From NCBI RefSeq assembly GCF_002119525.1, contig NZ_CP017917.1:372001-436000 (forward strand): 64,000 bases of DNA, written 5' to 3'. Source of the stretch: Vibrio syngnathi. Its GTDB lineage: Bacteria > Pseudomonadota > Gammaproteobacteria > Enterobacterales > Vibrionaceae. The position numbers and the translations under genes were made by a program. Below the pieces are notes generated by a model. That model was not told the DNA's origin. It worked only from the letters and a program-made list of their open reading frames with translations, and made no database searches. Shown one piece after another: positions 18,166 to 30,476 of this stretch (positions are counted from its first letter, which is position 1; the number at the start of each line of letters is the position of its first letter).

Positions 18166-18209
18166 AAAAAGGCCACTTAGATCAGATAGAGAGAGCAGAT
18201 CTAAGTGGC
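18166..18209 (-). terminator. Terminator of the GAPDH gene
   Basis: On the reverse strand GCCACTTAGATC and GATCTAAGTGGC form a 12-bp perfect stem followed by TTTTT. It lies 120 bases past the stop. Confidence 0.8.
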
Positions 18210-18332
18210 AACCTTCCTGTTTATACGGGGGAGTAAAACAAGAAGGGTTGCGAAGCCCATAATAGACTTCGCAGATATAATTATTATGTTGTGGAGCCGT
18301 TTGCGCTGAGTTAGTTACAAGATCGAAGTCGT

Positions 18333-19769
18333 TTAAACTTCAGGGTATGTCTTGTAACGAACACCCATCATCTGTTCCATACAGTGAACAACTTGGCAGC
18401 TGTAGCCAAACTCGTTGTCGTACCAAATGTAAAGAACAGCGCGGTTGTCTTGCGCGATAGTTGCAACACCGTCAACCACACCTGGGTGGCGAGAACCAAC
18501 CAAATCGGTAGATACAATCTCGGTTGAGTCGGTGTAATCAATCTGTGCAGATAAAGTTGAAGATAGCGCCATTTCACGTAGGTATTCGTTCAACTCTTCT
18601 TTGTTTGTGCCTTTCTCAAGGTTTAGGTTTGCTACTGCCATTGAAACGTTTGGCGTAGGTACGCGAATCGCATTACCTGTTAGCTTACCTTCCATTTCTG
18701 GCATCGCTTTTGATACCGCTTTAGCAGCGCCAGTCGATGTCAGTACCATATTCAATGAAGCAGCACGACCACGACGATCACCTGAGTGGAAGTTATCGAT
18801 TAGGTTTTGGTCATTGGTAAATGAGTGAACCGTTTCGATGTGACCTGATAGGACACCAAACTTGTCGTGAACCGCTTTTAATACTGGCGTAATTGCGTTG
18901 GTTGTACAGCTTGCAGCAGAGATGATCGTATCTTCTGGTTGAATGTCATTTTGGTTTACACCAAATACGACGTTCTTGATTTCACCTTTGCCTGGCGCAG
19001 TCAGTAGAACCTTCTTCGCACCATTACACGCAACGTGCTGGCTTAGGCCTTCAGCGTCACGCCACACACCTGTGTTATCAACCACAAGTGCATTCTCGAT
19101 ACCGTAAGATGTGTAATCCACTTCTGCTGGCTTGTTTGCGTAGATAACTTGGATGAAGTTACCGTTAACGATGATCGCTTTACGTTCTTGGTCTACAACG
19201 ATGCTGCCGTTGAATTGGCCATGAACAGAGTCACGACGTAGCAAGCTTGCACGTTTTTCTAAGTCACCATCTTTGCCGCCACGAACAACAATTGCACGTA
19301 AACGCAGTGGGTAACCTGGGCCACTTTTCTCGATCAATAGACGAGTGAGCAAGCGGCCAATACGACCAAAACCATACAAGACAACATCACGAGGTTCTGT
19401 CATCGCCTCGCCTTCAAGCGACTCTAAAAGTGCAGTTTGTAGGAAATCATCCAACCCGTGTGTGTCTTCGCGATCTTGCCAGAATGTATGAGCAAGGCGA
19501 CCAACATCGATACGACATGGAGACAAGTCCATAGAGAGAAGGTGTTGAATGATGGGTTGAGTCTGTTCTGCGGTAAGCGGAGAACCTGTGTAACGTTTTG
19601 CGATGCGGTGAGCTTTGATGATGTCGATAGTTGTTGCGTTAACCAGTGTTTTACCGAAGAGGATAACTTCAACGCCTTTTTGGCGGTACAACTGACCTAA
19701 AGTAGGAGCGATTGATTCAGCAATAGTTTGACTAGTTTGCCAGTCTAGGAGGTGCTTTTCGGGACTCAT
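18333..19769 (-). CDS. Long-form glyceraldehyde-3-phosphate dehydrogenase
   Basis: 478 residues against about 330 for the common enzyme. The extra N-terminal 125 residues are mostly helical and lack a recognised motif. Then come the Rossmann GFGRIGR (133-139), catalytic SCTTNA (Cys288), and the C-terminal WYDNEFGYSCQVV. It interconverts glyceraldehyde 3-phosphate and 1,3-bisphosphoglycerate with NAD(P). The long form is known in gammaproteobacteria alongside a normal GapA, and the window does not show whether one exists. Start: ATG 19769 with AGGTCCCG upstream. Whether it runs in glycolysis or gluconeogenesis is not decided here. Confidence 0.93.
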   Translation of the reverse strand: MSPEKHLLDWQTSQTIAESIAPTLGQLYRQKGVEVILFGKTLVNATTIDIIKAHRIAKRYTGSPLTAEQTQPIIQHLLSMDLSPCRIDVGRLAHTFWQDREDTHGLDDFLQTALLESLEGEAMTEPRDVVLYGFGRIGRLLTRLLIEKSGPGYPLRLRAIVVRGGKDGDLEKRASLLRRDSVHGQFNGSIVVDQERKAIIVNGNFIQVIYANKPAEVDYTSYGIENALVVDNTGVWRDAEGLSQHVACNGAKKVLLTAPGKGEIKNVVFGVNQNDIQPEDTIISAASCTTNAITPVLKAVHDKFGVLSGHIETVHSFTNDQNLIDNFHSGDRRGRAASLNMVLTSTGAAKAVSKAMPEMEGKLTGNAIRVPTPNVSMAVANLNLEKGTNKEELNEYLREMALSSTLSAQIDYTDSTEIVSTDLVGSRHPGVVDGVATIAQDNRAVLYIWYDNEFGYSCQVVHCMEQMMGVRYKTYPEV

Positions 19770-20523
19770 CTTTACTCGGGACCTTTCACGTTAATTTCTG
19801 CAATCATAGCGAATGTAGGGTAGCCATGAGTGCATGGGGGAGTTGAGCTATCTAAGCTTTGGTGGTCTTTAACGCCACTTAAATTTGCTTGATATGCCTT
19901 GTGTGTAATTTGTAATTTTTATGTGGCGGGATTGTAAGGTACGACGAGTTATTCTGCTAGGAAAAATAAACATAGATTAATTGTCTGAAAATTGGCTTTT
20001 AATTGGTCATAAATTAAGGTTTTAGTGTCAAGAAAGGCTATTGACTTTAACAGTCTGTAGCACTTAATTTTCGCCAAAAAATACTCAGATCAAAACATGA
20101 TGTGTAATAAAGGGAATTGCGATCATTGAAGATGTGATCATTAGCACTAGTTACACTTAAAAAGTAAACGACAGATAAGGTATTCAGCGAGTTTTCTTGT
20201 TCGACCTTTGAATAAGCTGAGTTTGAGTACGGAAAGTTCGTGACGCAAACGATTAGATCTCACAAATTTGACTTAACTTTGGTGTTTATTGGTTTCTAGA
20301 GCAGTGACTTGCGGTCATCTAGAGGCATAACCTTATCCTTTCACTTGTTTAAAACAGACCTTCCTCCTTAAATCCTGTGTGTGGATAACGACTGACGCCA
20401 ATTCCCTATGATTAGCTCATAATGTCATTTGTTCATATTCAATTTGATCAATAACTCCTGTTAATGTCCTATTCTTATATTGGGCTAGGTAAAAATACTA
20501 TCGGGAAAGGAGTCGTTATAAAA
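19770..20523. other. Gene-free interval between GAPDH and the hybrid kinase
   Basis: About 750 AT-rich bases with divergent genes at both ends. I see no RNA fold, repeat or convincing operator. It should hold both promoters. A short in-frame extension of the kinase (20464-20523) is possible but lacks an RBS. Confidence 0.5.
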
Positions 20524-23169
20524 ATGATAAATATGTCAATTAGATGGCGTCTTATTTTTCTTTCAACAGTTTCTGTATTCATCATGTTTGGGTTTACAGT
20601 CAATGAAGTGCTCAAGAACGATAAGAAGATGAATCACCTTGAAGCAACGCGAATTAAGGTGGAAGCACTTCAATCTTTTAATGCTGTTTCAAGTGGTGCT
20701 TATCAATGGTTAGTGCTGTCTAAAGACTCCCCAGAGAAAGGTCCGTTATTTTTAGAGCTGCAAGCAGAAGTGGATAGGCTTGCTCATTACGAAATACAAC
20801 TTCAACAGTTCGACAACAGTTGGACTGTCGAGCCGCAGTTGATTGAGTTAAAGAGTGTGTTAAAGAAGCTCGCGCGGGTAACCACTAGTCTTGACAGCGA
20901 AGCATCACAGATTACTGTCAGCAACGCACAGCAAACAGAACGAGCCTTTGACCTGTTAAAAGGCGTGTTAATGGAGCTGTCTGAATATCGTGCCAATATA
21001 GTGGACGAAAAGATCAGCCAAACAGATGCGATGTTTATCAACCTTACTCACTACGTGTTCTGGACTCAGCGAGAAGCGTGGCTGAGTTACCGCTTGTATC
21101 GTTCTCCAGAGCTGATCGATCAATATTTATTGAGCTATGTTGGTGCTTTAGACAGGCAACAACAGCTGTTAGGTACGTTTTTACGATCAGACAGCCACTC
21201 GCTGGAAATTAGCAAACTGTTAAACATGTTTTCCCAAGATGAATTTCAAGACCGTTTTACTGCTCGGCTTCTCAAAGGTGACTTCTCGGCACCTGAAATA
21301 TATGAACATGTGGAAAGTTTAGAGCGAAAGAAACTGGCGATCTCAAAGGCGGTTGGTGCTTATACCAAGCAACTTCAATTGGATTTAACAAAGAGTATTG
21401 ACCGACAAAAAAAGCAAACCTTGGTAATGACGTTGTTGATACTTGCTGTCGCAGGTGTCTTATTATGGTTAAGCTCAACCACTTCTCTGCGTTTAAATAG
21501 AAATCTATCACTTATCTTAAAAGGGGTTTCGGAATGCGCTGATGGTAAGCATAAAGCCATACAAACCAACGGTAATGATGAGCTCGCTGAATTTGTAGAT
21601 ACTTTAAATAGAGTTATGGAACGCAACCAACAACACAACCAAGAGTTGATAGAAGCAAAAGAAGATGCGATTTCTGCGAATAAAGCCAAGAGTGCATTTT
21701 TAGCGAACATGTCCCATGAAATACGTACGCCGCTTAACGGAATTATCGGTATGGCGGAAATTTTATCTCAGAGCCAACTGAGCGCTAACCAACAAGAGGT
21801 ACTTGAGGATATAGAGTCGTCTTCACATTCGTTGTTGGTGTTACTCAATGATATTCTCGATCTTTCTAAGATAGAGTCGGGTAACTTAATGTTGTCGCCG
21901 CATAATGCCGATTTGCGAGAAGCGGTTTACGACTCTGTGAGCGTAATTTTGTCGAAAGCGATCAGTAAAGACATTGAACTCGATATCAACATTGATGCTC
22001 AAACCCCAACACAGCTGTTTTTCGATGAGTATCGTGTTCGACAAGTGCTAACCAATTTGCTGTCTAATGCTATTAAATTTACCTCAAAAGGCACGATTAC
22101 AACGGATATTGCTTATACACCGATGTCTTTGGGGCGAGGTAAGCTTGAATGCAGTGTGTCTGATACCGGGATTGGGATTGAGCCAGAGAAGCTAGAGTCC
22201 ATTTTTGAACCTTTCACTCAAGAAGATGGCAGTATTACTCGCCAATTCGGCGGTACAGGGCTAGGGCTTGCGATTTGTCGGCAGCTTGTTGACTTGATGG
22301 GCGGCTACATTACCGCACGCTCAGTGAAAGGAGGTGGCTCTACATTCACCTTTTGTTTGTATGTAGACACGGTCGAGGCTCACGCTCAAACGTTCGATAA
22401 CCTAAGCCGTGCGACAATTATTTCTAATTCTTTCAATTACCTCGATCAATTGGTCAAAGAGTGCGAGCGCTTAAATGTTCGACCTAATGTTGTGTCATCC
22501 ATTTCGGATCTTGGTGAGAGCCTGAAAGAAAGTGATTTGGTGCTTTATTGTCACACGCTGCATCACTCTATGAGGAAAGATCTTGAGGCGTTGAAGGCGT
22601 TGTATCCGCTGACTCGCGTTATTGTGTGCCAGCATCACCTATTTAAAACCAATCTAATCACAGAAACGGTTCACTCGACTCATACATTACCATTTTTGGG
22701 TAGACGCTTCTTAAACAGCCTACGATCGCTTGATGCCGGTGAAGTACAATCACCGACTGTGGAAGTAAAAGATGAAGAAGTTCGTTCTCTGAATCGACGT
22801 ATTCTGATTGTTGAAGACAACCTGATGAATCAGAAGATAGCGAGCTTCTTCCTTGAGCAAGCGGGCTATGAATATTTGATTGCCAGTAATGGCCAAGAGG
22901 CGGTCGATGTCATCACCCAGGGCGCTCAGTTTGATGCCATTCTAATGGACTGCATGATGCCAGTTATGGATGGTATAACGGCGACTCGTGTGATTCGAGA
23001 GTGGGAGACAGATCAACAAGCCCCACCACTACCCATTATTGCTTTAACCGCTAGTGTCTTAGAAGAGGACATCAAAAATTGCTTTGAAGCAGGCATGAAC
23101 GCCTACTTGCCGAAACCTTACAAATCTCACCAACTTTACGACTTGTTTAACAGCTTAGATATTGTGTGA
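20524..23169 (+). CDS. Hybrid sensor histidine kinase with receiver domain (TorS/LuxN-like layout)
   Basis: 881 residues from the ATG at 20524, chosen because AAAGGAG lies 12 bases upstream; an ATG at 20464 lacks one. A first membrane helix lies at about 7-27. A long, mostly helical periplasmic sensor (about 30-295), a second helix (about 302-322) and a HAMP-like linker follow. HisKA has MSHEIRTPLNGIIGM (His398), and the HATPase has LLSNAIKFTSKG, DTGIGI and GTGLGLAICRQL. The C-terminal receiver has ILMDCMMPVMDG (Asp809). The signal is unknown. No Hpt domain is attached, so a separate phosphotransfer protein is needed. Confidence 0.93.
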   Translation: MINMSIRWRLIFLSTVSVFIMFGFTVNEVLKNDKKMNHLEATRIKVEALQSFNAVSSGAYQWLVLSKDSPEKGPLFLELQAEVDRLAHYEIQLQQFDNSWTVEPQLIELKSVLKKLARVTTSLDSEASQITVSNAQQTERAFDLLKGVLMELSEYRANIVDEKISQTDAMFINLTHYVFWTQREAWLSYRLYRSPELIDQYLLSYVGALDRQQQLLGTFLRSDSHSLEISKLLNMFSQDEFQDRFTARLLKGDFSAPEIYEHVESLERKKLAISKAVGAYTKQLQLDLTKSIDRQKKQTLVMTLLILAVAGVLLWLSSTTSLRLNRNLSLILKGVSECADGKHKAIQTNGNDELAEFVDTLNRVMERNQQHNQELIEAKEDAISANKAKSAFLANMSHEIRTPLNGIIGMAEILSQSQLSANQQEVLEDIESSSHSLLVLLNDILDLSKIESGNLMLSPHNADLREAVYDSVSVILSKAISKDIELDINIDAQTPTQLFFDEYRVRQVLTNLLSNAIKFTSKGTITTDIAYTPMSLGRGKLECSVSDTGIGIEPEKLESIFEPFTQEDGSITRQFGGTGLGLAICRQLVDLMGGYITARSVKGGGSTFTFCLYVDTVEAHAQTFDNLSRATIISNSFNYLDQLVKECERLNVRPNVVSSISDLGESLKESDLVLYCHTLHHSMRKDLEALKALYPLTRVIVCQHHLFKTNLITETVHSTHTLPFLGRRFLNSLRSLDAGEVQSPTVEVKDEEVRSLNRRILIVEDNLMNQKIASFFLEQAGYEYLIASNGQEAVDVITQGAQFDAILMDCMMPVMDGITATRVIREWETDQQAPPLPIIALTASVLEEDIKNCFEAGMNAYLPKPYKSHQLYDLFNSLDIV

Positions 23170-23208
23170 GGGAAGCTAATTTTAAAGCTAAATCACTCTG
23201 CTAGGCAC

Positions 23209-23234
23209 AAAAAAACCCACTACAAAGAGTGGGT
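23209..23234 (-). terminator. Terminator of yeeX
   Basis: Reverse strand AACCCACT and AGTGGGTT pair around CTTTGT and are followed by seven T. It also faces the end of the convergent kinase gene. Confidence 0.88.
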
Positions 23235-23270
23235 TACTAACATTGTTACAAGTAAATTCGCTAGGTTAGA

Positions 23271-23585
23271 TTATTTCTTACCTTGAGTTTGCTTGTCTTC
23301 TTCTGTTAGTTCACGAATGCGGCGACTGATGTCGCGACGAGCTTTAGAGATCTCTGCACTCTTGATGATGTGATCATCAACGCGGTCTTCGTAGTCAGCT
23401 TTCATGTTTTTGATAATGCCTAGGATCTCATCGTGAGTCATCTCTGGCTTGATGTAATCAAGTAGGTTATCAAGAAGGTCGACACGCTTGCGGTTGTCAC
23501 GAACTTTCTTTTCGTTGTCTAAAAGTTCACGCTTAAGTTTGTTCTTACGTCGTGCTTGGTTAACAATTTCAAATACGCTGCTCAT
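23271..23585 (-). CDS. yeeX: YeeX-like protein (DUF496/UPF0265)
   Basis: 104 residues, highly charged and helical, with a predicted coiled coil over most of its length ([20 protein letters not shown]). Size and sequence match E. coli YeeX (109 residues). Function unknown; DUF496 proteins are small cytosolic proteins found across enterics and vibrios. It has its own RBS (AAAGGAAT) and terminator, so it is likely monocistronic. Confidence 0.88.
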   Translation of the reverse strand: MSSVFEIVNQARRKNKLKRELLDNEKKVRDNRKRVDLLDNLLDYIKPEMTHDEILGIIKNMKADYEDRVDDHIIKSAEISKARRDISRRIRELTEEDKQTQGKK

Positions 23586-23780
23586 AGATTCCTTTTCCTA
23601 ATCGTCAAATACGTTGTCTGGTTCTGATTAAAGCACATCAATTGATGATGTAACAGTATTTAGATCAAAGCAAAAGTAAGGTTGTTTAATTATTCGTCAC
23701 TCTCTCTAATGTGTGATTGTTTTTATCTTACCGTTCAAGTTAGTATCCCATCTAGATACTGCATTGATACGACATGTGAA

Positions 23781-23981
23781 ATGAATCAACAACAATTGGA
23801 AACAGAAGATTTGGGTGACGATGTCGTTGAATCTTCGGCAGAACAAAACAAGCTTCGTGACGCGTATGTACAAGAGCGCACTAATTTGGAAGTCGTGGAA
23901 ATAGAGCTAAATCGTTCTAAGATTATGATGATTGACGAACAAGGCAGAAAGAAACGAGTACCGATTTTGTCTGAGCATTAG
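23781..23981 (+). CDS. Small acidic hypothetical protein
   Basis: 66 residues from the ATG at 23781 (MNQQQLETEDLGDD); the open frame reaches back to 23682 but that part is AT-rich and unlike a protein. It is charged, with a LRDAYVQERTNLEVVEIEL helix and a basic end GRKKRVPILSEH. I do not recognise the family. It lies 63 bases before yceH and may be cotranscribed. Confidence 0.5.
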   Translation: MNQQQLETEDLGDDVVESSAEQNKLRDAYVQERTNLEVVEIELNRSKIMMIDEQGRKKRVPILSEH

Positions 23982-24044
23982 TCATTACTGGCTGCATTGT
24001 TAAATGTTGAGATGGAATGATCAAAATAATAAAAAGGAAAAACG

Positions 24045-24701
24045 ATGAACACAGTACTTTCCCCAATTGAAGCGAGAATTATCGGTTGTTTGATCGAGAA
24101 AGAAGTGACTACTCCCGACCATTACCCGCTGACACTGAATAGCCTAACAACGGCCTGTAATCAGAAAAGTAACCGTGAGCCAGTTCTCTCTCTGTCTGAG
24201 TCAGAAGTTTTAGATGCGGTTGATGGTTTGATTTCACGTCGCATGGTGAGCGATGAAAGCAGTTTCAATAGCCGCGTAAACAAATATCAACATCGTTTCT
24301 GTAATACGGAATTTGGTGATATGCAATTTACTGAGCAAGAGCGTGCAATCATCTGTTGTATGTTATTGCGTGGTGCACAAACTCCAGGTGAGCTTCGCAC
24401 TCGAACTGGCCGGCTAGCGAATTTCAGCGATGTAAAAGAGGTGGAAGCGACACTTGAGAAGCTAGCTGCAAGAGAAGCGGGCGCGTTAGTGGTGAAGCTG
24501 CCTCGTGAAGCGGGCAAGCGTGAGTCACGTTATCAACATTTGTTGAGCGGTGAAGTGGATGTTGAAGCGTTTGCAACGGCATCGGTAAGTGCGACAGCAC
24601 CTTCTGCATCGAATGAAAAGTTTGAAGAGCTTGAGTCAGAAGTCGCGAGCCTACGTGAAGAAGTGGCAGAGCTTAAGGCTCTGGTTGAATCACTGCTTTA
24701 A
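24045..24701 (+). CDS. yceH: YceH-like protein (DUF480/UPF0502)
   Basis: 218 residues. The N-terminus ([40 protein letters not shown]) and the mid-region [17 protein letters not shown] are DUF480 hallmarks; the family has two winged-helix domains. A C-terminal coiled coil ([20 protein letters not shown], about 190-216) follows an Ala/Ser-rich linker. Function is unknown, with DNA or protein binding inferred from the fold. RBS AAAGGAAAA. Its TAA abuts the ATG of the next gene, so they are coupled. Confidence 0.92.
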   Translation: MNTVLSPIEARIIGCLIEKEVTTPDHYPLTLNSLTTACNQKSNREPVLSLSESEVLDAVDGLISRRMVSDESSFNSRVNKYQHRFCNTEFGDMQFTEQERAIICCMLLRGAQTPGELRTRTGRLANFSDVKEVEATLEKLAAREAGALVVKLPREAGKRESRYQHLLSGEVDVEAFATASVSATAPSASNEKFEELESEVASLREEVAELKALVESLL

Positions 24702-25016
24702 ATGTCTAAACCTGATAAAAGTGCGGATTGGGTCGTGTATTTGATCCGCAATCGACATAACGCCCTTTATTGTGGAGTGACGAATAACTTAGAACGTCGA
24801 TTTGAACAACATCAAACGGGCAAAGGTGCAAAAGCCTTAAAAGGTAAAGGCCCGCTTAAGCTGGTTTGGAGTATTGGTGTTGGGTCAAAAAGTGAGGCGT
24901 TAAAAACCGAATACGCGATCAAACAGTTACCCAAATCACGTAAGGAAAAACTAGTATCACTCAAACTAATCATTGAGTGGAAACAGGACAAAATTCAGTA
25001 TATTCCAGTCCCGTAA
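24702..25016 (+). CDS. GIY-YIG domain protein, YhbQ-like
   Basis: 104 residues. The GIY-YIG fold is shown by VYLIRNRHNALYCGVTNNLE with Arg in RRFEQHQTG and a Glu in KTEYAIKQLPK. These single-domain proteins are small nucleases or nuclease-like proteins related to UvrC and SLX1; cellular roles are mostly undefined. The first GIY motif is degenerate (VYL/YCG), common in the YhbQ/URI group. The ATG directly follows the yceH stop. Confidence 0.88.
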   Translation: MSKPDKSADWVVYLIRNRHNALYCGVTNNLERRFEQHQTGKGAKALKGKGPLKLVWSIGVGSKSEALKTEYAIKQLPKSRKEKLVSLKLIIEWKQDKIQYIPVP

Positions 25017-26419
<1,403 letters not shown>

Positions 26420-26420
<1 letters not shown>

Positions 26421-28993
26421 TGAAAAAAAGCTACGCCATTACACCAAAGAACACTTTAGCCAAATTAATTACGCGTATCATTATTTTAGTGATTGGCGTG
26501 ATGGCGCTTGGCGTGCTTATTCATAACTACGAAACAAGCAGTAGGATCGTTAAGCAAGAGACGAATAGAACGGTTAAGCAAACCTCTAGCTTGATCCAAA
26601 ATATGTTCGATTATCGCTTATCCGTTCTGCAGATCCATCAAGACAGTAGTTCACACAGTGAAACTTTAAGGGAGTATTTCGATACCAACAACGAAGAGGC
26701 TCTGAGCTATTTTTTTTATGGTGTTGACCAACGTGAGCCGGAGCATGCTCCTGACTTACGCTTTGTTTCTACCTATAACGGTTTAGCTTGGGAGGATGGC
26801 AACGGTCAGTTTTATGGTTTAGATGCGTCCAGCTTAAAACATATTTCTGATGAGGTTGCGTTCAGTAGTAACTGGCACTTCATTCAGCTGAATACTGATA
26901 TCGGTAAGCGTCATTTGTTGGCGCGACGAACCCCTATTGTTGATAACAAGACCGGTGAAGTTCTAGGGCAGCTTTATGTCGCTATTGTACTCGACAACAA
27001 TTTTCCATTGGCTGAATCTATCCAGCGAGGCAGTAATTGCGAAAATATTGTCATTGAAGCGCATGGTACACCTGTGACATCGACATTCAGTGGTGATGAA
27101 AGCTATACGATAAAAGACGTCCTCAGTTATGAAATGTACGAGCAACTACCTCGTCACTTCGTCACCATTGCAACCATTAAGATTAATGCTGTTGAAACGC
27201 CTCTTACCATTCGCGCGGTCCAGAAGAACACGAACCTCATTGCACTCGAAGAGAACTATGAACGTGCCATCATCGTTATGATTGTTATGATCATCATCAT
27301 GTCTTTTCTTGCGCGATCTTGGATTCAAAGAAGAGTGGCGGCAGAACTTGATAAGTTAATGGAATTCACCCGCTCTGCAAGTGGCAATGAAGAGTTCAGT
27401 AAGTTTGATGGTTCAAATATTTTCGAATTTCACCATATTGGCTGCACGTTGGAAGACACGTTTGAGCGCTTATCAGAGCAACACCAAAAATTTCAAGACC
27501 TGTTTAATTTTGCGCATTCTCCAATTTTGGTTTGGTCCGAAAAAGGTGACTTAATTCAGATGAACCCAGCGGCTCGTATGGCGCTATTTGATGAAGATGA
27601 TAACTATGGTGCAATGGCTCGAGAGTTTGAACTCCGTATGTTGCCGAACATCCAAATGGTGGTTCAAGGCTCAAAACTAACGGGTATTAACGTGCCAATC
27701 GGAGAGAAGGTTTTTCGTTGGAATATGTCTGCAATCCTGGTTGAACACGGCATATCTGGAGTGGTGGTGCAAGGTCAAGATATCACTAAACTTATAGAGG
27801 CCGAAAGGCAGGCTGATCGAGCGCGTGAAGAGGCAGAGCATCTTGCCAGTGTGCGTGCAGACTTCCTCGCTAAAATGAGTCACGAAATTCGTACGCCACT
27901 GAATGGTATTCTCGGTGTCTCTCAGTTGCTTAAACGTTCAATACACAGTGAAGATAACCGTGATCAGGTTGATGTACTTTGTCATAGTGCCGAACATCTA
28001 CTGGCGGTACTAAACGATATTTTGGACTTCTCTAAGATAGAGCAGGGACAATTCAATATTCAGAAGAAAGATTTCCTTCTAGGAGAGTTGGTTAATACCT
28101 TAGATAGCATCTATCGCCCACTTTGTGAGGATAAATCCGTCGAGTTTACCATTGTGAATCACTTGGCTGATGACATCAAAATAAACACCGACCAGGTTCG
28201 CTTGAACCAGATCATGTTTAATTTACTGAGCAACGCCCTTAAGTTCACACACCAAGGCAGTATTTCCGTCAGTTTTGAAATCGAAAGTATCTTGAATACT
28301 GATTACGCTAGCTTGATTGTTCGAGTAAAAGACAGTGGCATAGGTATTGATGAGAGTAAGATCGATGCTATTTTTGACCCTTTTGTTCAAGCAGAAGAAA
28401 CGACGACTCGGGAGTATGGCGGTTCAGGACTTGGGCTTACGATTGTAAAGAACCTTGTCGATATGCTGGAAGGAGACATTCAAGTCCGAAGCGTTAAAGA
28501 GCAGGGGTCTGAGTTCATTGTAGAAATCCCAGTGCAATTACACTCCAAGCCTCTACTATTAGACGTTAAGCCAAAAGCCGATATCAAGCCCGAGGCGTTG
28601 TTTAGCCGGCCGTTGAAAGTGCTGCTAGTGGAAGATAATCACACCAACGCCTTCATCGCACAGGCATTTTGCAGAAAGTATGGGATGGTGGTTACTTGGG
28701 CAAAAGGTGGCTTGGAAGCGATAGAGCTAGCAAAAAGCACGGTTTACGATCTTGTCTTAATGGACAATCAACTCCCTAATCTTGGGGGGATTGAAACCAC
28801 TCAGCAACTAAGAGAGAAAGTTGGCGTAACAGCTCCGATTTACGCATGTACTGCCGATGCTCAAGAATCAACAAGAGACAGGTTCATGGCTGCAGGGGCG
28901 AATTACGTGATCGTAAAACCGATTAAAGAAGCATCGTTACACAAAGCTTTTGTTCATTTCAAACAATTGTATTGGAATGATATTGAGCATTAA
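26420..28993 (+). CDS. luxQ: LuxQ, autoinducer-2 hybrid sensor kinase/phosphatase
   Basis: 857 residues (V. harveyi LuxQ is 859). A membrane helix (about 14-35) is followed by the LuxP-binding periplasmic double-PAS region, a second helix (about 280-300), a PAS-like segment, HisKA with MSHEIRTPLNGILG (His488), the ATPase with LLSNALKFTHQG, DSGIGI and GSGLGLTIVKNL, and a receiver with LVLMDNQLPNLGG (Asp782). At low AI-2 it phosphorylates LuxU, hence LuxO and the Qrr RNAs. Translationally coupled to luxP. The full domain set and catalytic residues are intact. Confidence 0.97.
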
Positions 28994-29137
28994 TATGAAG
29001 ATTAAATGGTGCTCTTTAACTGGTTATAAATGGCGCTATCTAACTGATAGTATTGACTAGGTGCTACGGGTTTAGAGCCGCGTAAGAGACCATTTTGAGC
29101 TGTATTCCTTTTTTTTTTGTATTCCTTTTTCTTATAT

Positions 29138-29896
29138 TTATATAGAGCCAGTGACAAAAGCTTGTTCCAACAGAAGCGTTTTCAATTCATCACTCATATC
29201 TAGGTGTTGAGGAAACTGAATGCCTAATAGCCAGCCTTGTCTTTGCCTTTTCTTACTCACCACTTTGTAAACCAGATCGTCATCCAAATATTCAATTAAA
29301 TCAGAATTTACTTTTATATTCCAACCCACATCGATGTCTGATTGCTGTGTGAGATAGATGCCGCAGCCTGAAGCTGAAAAATCAACTAGAGTGGCATCTA
29401 GCGATAAAGTATCGACGGTAACTTCACAGCTGAGGCGTATCTTATACCTTTCATGTTCACGGATAGGTTTGTTCGCAAAGCTTGAGGGTGGGCGAAGAAA
29501 GATAAGGTGCGCTGGCGAGGTGATGTGAGCCAGTACAGTCGTCTTAAACGCGATAATGTGTCCAAGTTCAGTATCGGTAATAGCACGAACAATAATATCA
29601 ACGTTGATGAGCTTTCTTAGCGTCAGTGCTTCGGTTGCTTTTTTTGAAAGTTCAAGCACAAGGTACTGATCTTCTTTGTGTCCGATATAAAGTGTGTTTA
29701 TCTGGATTGAGTCGTCTAGGCCAAACTCCAATACACCTGCTGTTTTTGTACCTGGTTTAAGGTATCTGAACAGTTCTAACTTTCTGTCTTTATGCATATT
29801 CGTGACTAAACAATATTGACCGTTTGATAAAATAATATAACGCTCTGATAAAACTATGTCATTAGTTTCATTGAAGTAAGTGGAGTTGAAGCTCAA
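29138..29896 (-). CDS. PilZ-domain protein (putative c-di-GMP receptor)
   Basis: 252 residues. The C-terminal PilZ domain has the Arg-x3-Arg motif (RYKIR, Arg150-Arg154) and the D-x-S-x-x-G motif (DFSASGCG, from Asp172), the two c-di-GMP contact elements. Residues 1-140 form a YcgR-N/PilZN-like beta domain. The ORF starts at a TTG (29896) without a clear RBS; no other good start exists before Met34, so the start is uncertain. It may link c-di-GMP to motility or surface behaviour. Confidence 0.82.
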   Translation of the reverse strand: MSFNSTYFNETNDIVLSERYIILSNGQYCLVTNMHKDRKLELFRYLKPGTKTAGVLEFGLDDSIQINTLYIGHKEDQYLVLELSKKATEALTLRKLINVDIIVRAITDTELGHIIAFKTTVLAHITSPAHLIFLRPPSSFANKPIREHERYKIRLSCEVTVDTLSLDATLVDFSASGCGIYLTQQSDIDVGWNIKVNSDLIEYLDDDLVYKVVSKKRQRQGWLLGIQFPQHLDMSDELKTLLLEQAFVTGSI

Positions 29897-29990
29897 AAAA
29901 AGGAATAGCGGATTAAAGTAAACAACGGCTTACTCTTGCTGAAAAACAAGATACACTGCTTCAGTTATGTACTTGATGGAGAAATAGTAA

Positions 29991-30341
29991 ATGGAACTGC
30001 AAACCTTATTGAATACTCTGACTGATACCCCAGAAAGCGTGCAATTTGAAGACACAATACAAGTGATAGAAGCTCATTATGATTTTACTGAGAGTGAATT
30101 TCGTAATGGCGATGTAGTGAATGCGGCAGGACAGAATAATGGTTCGTGTAAGATTTTTGCTTTTGGTTTAGATCAAGGTCTATCGGCAGAGCAAACACTC
30201 GCTTGTTTTGGCCAGTTTTATCGTAATGACGTATTAGGCTTTCCAGAGAACACTGACCATCAAAATATTCGTAACTTCATGACTCATGGTTGGAGCGGTG
30301 TACAGTTCTCTCAGCCTGCGCTGATTGCAAAATCGAAGTAA
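29991..30341 (+). CDS. HopJ family protein
   Basis: 116 residues matching the HopJ family: a helical start (LQTLLNTLTDTPESVQFEDT), FRNGDVVNAAGQNNGSCKIF, GLSAEQTLACFGQFYRNDVL and NFMTHGWSGVQF. The name comes from a Pseudomonas type III effector, but members occur in free-living vibrios without such a role, and no secretion signal or secretion gene is near. Function unknown. RBS GATGGAGA. A strong terminator follows. Confidence 0.85.
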   Translation: MELQTLLNTLTDTPESVQFEDTIQVIEAHYDFTESEFRNGDVVNAAGQNNGSCKIFAFGLDQGLSAEQTLACFGQFYRNDVLGFPENTDHQNIRNFMTHGWSGVQFSQPALIAKSK

Positions 30342-30404
30342 CAACTAACTAGGTAACTGTTAATAGTTAATAGTTAGCAGGTAGAAACTTAATGTCGTAT
30401 CTTG

Positions 30405-30432
30405 AAGCGAGAGAACAACCTCTCGCTTTTTT
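30405..30432 (+). terminator. Terminator after hopJ-like gene
   Basis: AAGCGAGAG and CTCTCGCTT pair around AACAAC and end in TTTTTT. Confidence 0.85.
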
Positions 30433-30476
30433 GTATATGATGAACAGGCTCGCAAACTCTTGACTAGGTTCGTAAG

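Noticed and set aside
29991..30341. Type III effector
   Set aside because: The HopJ name is historical; no secretion system or chaperone is near.
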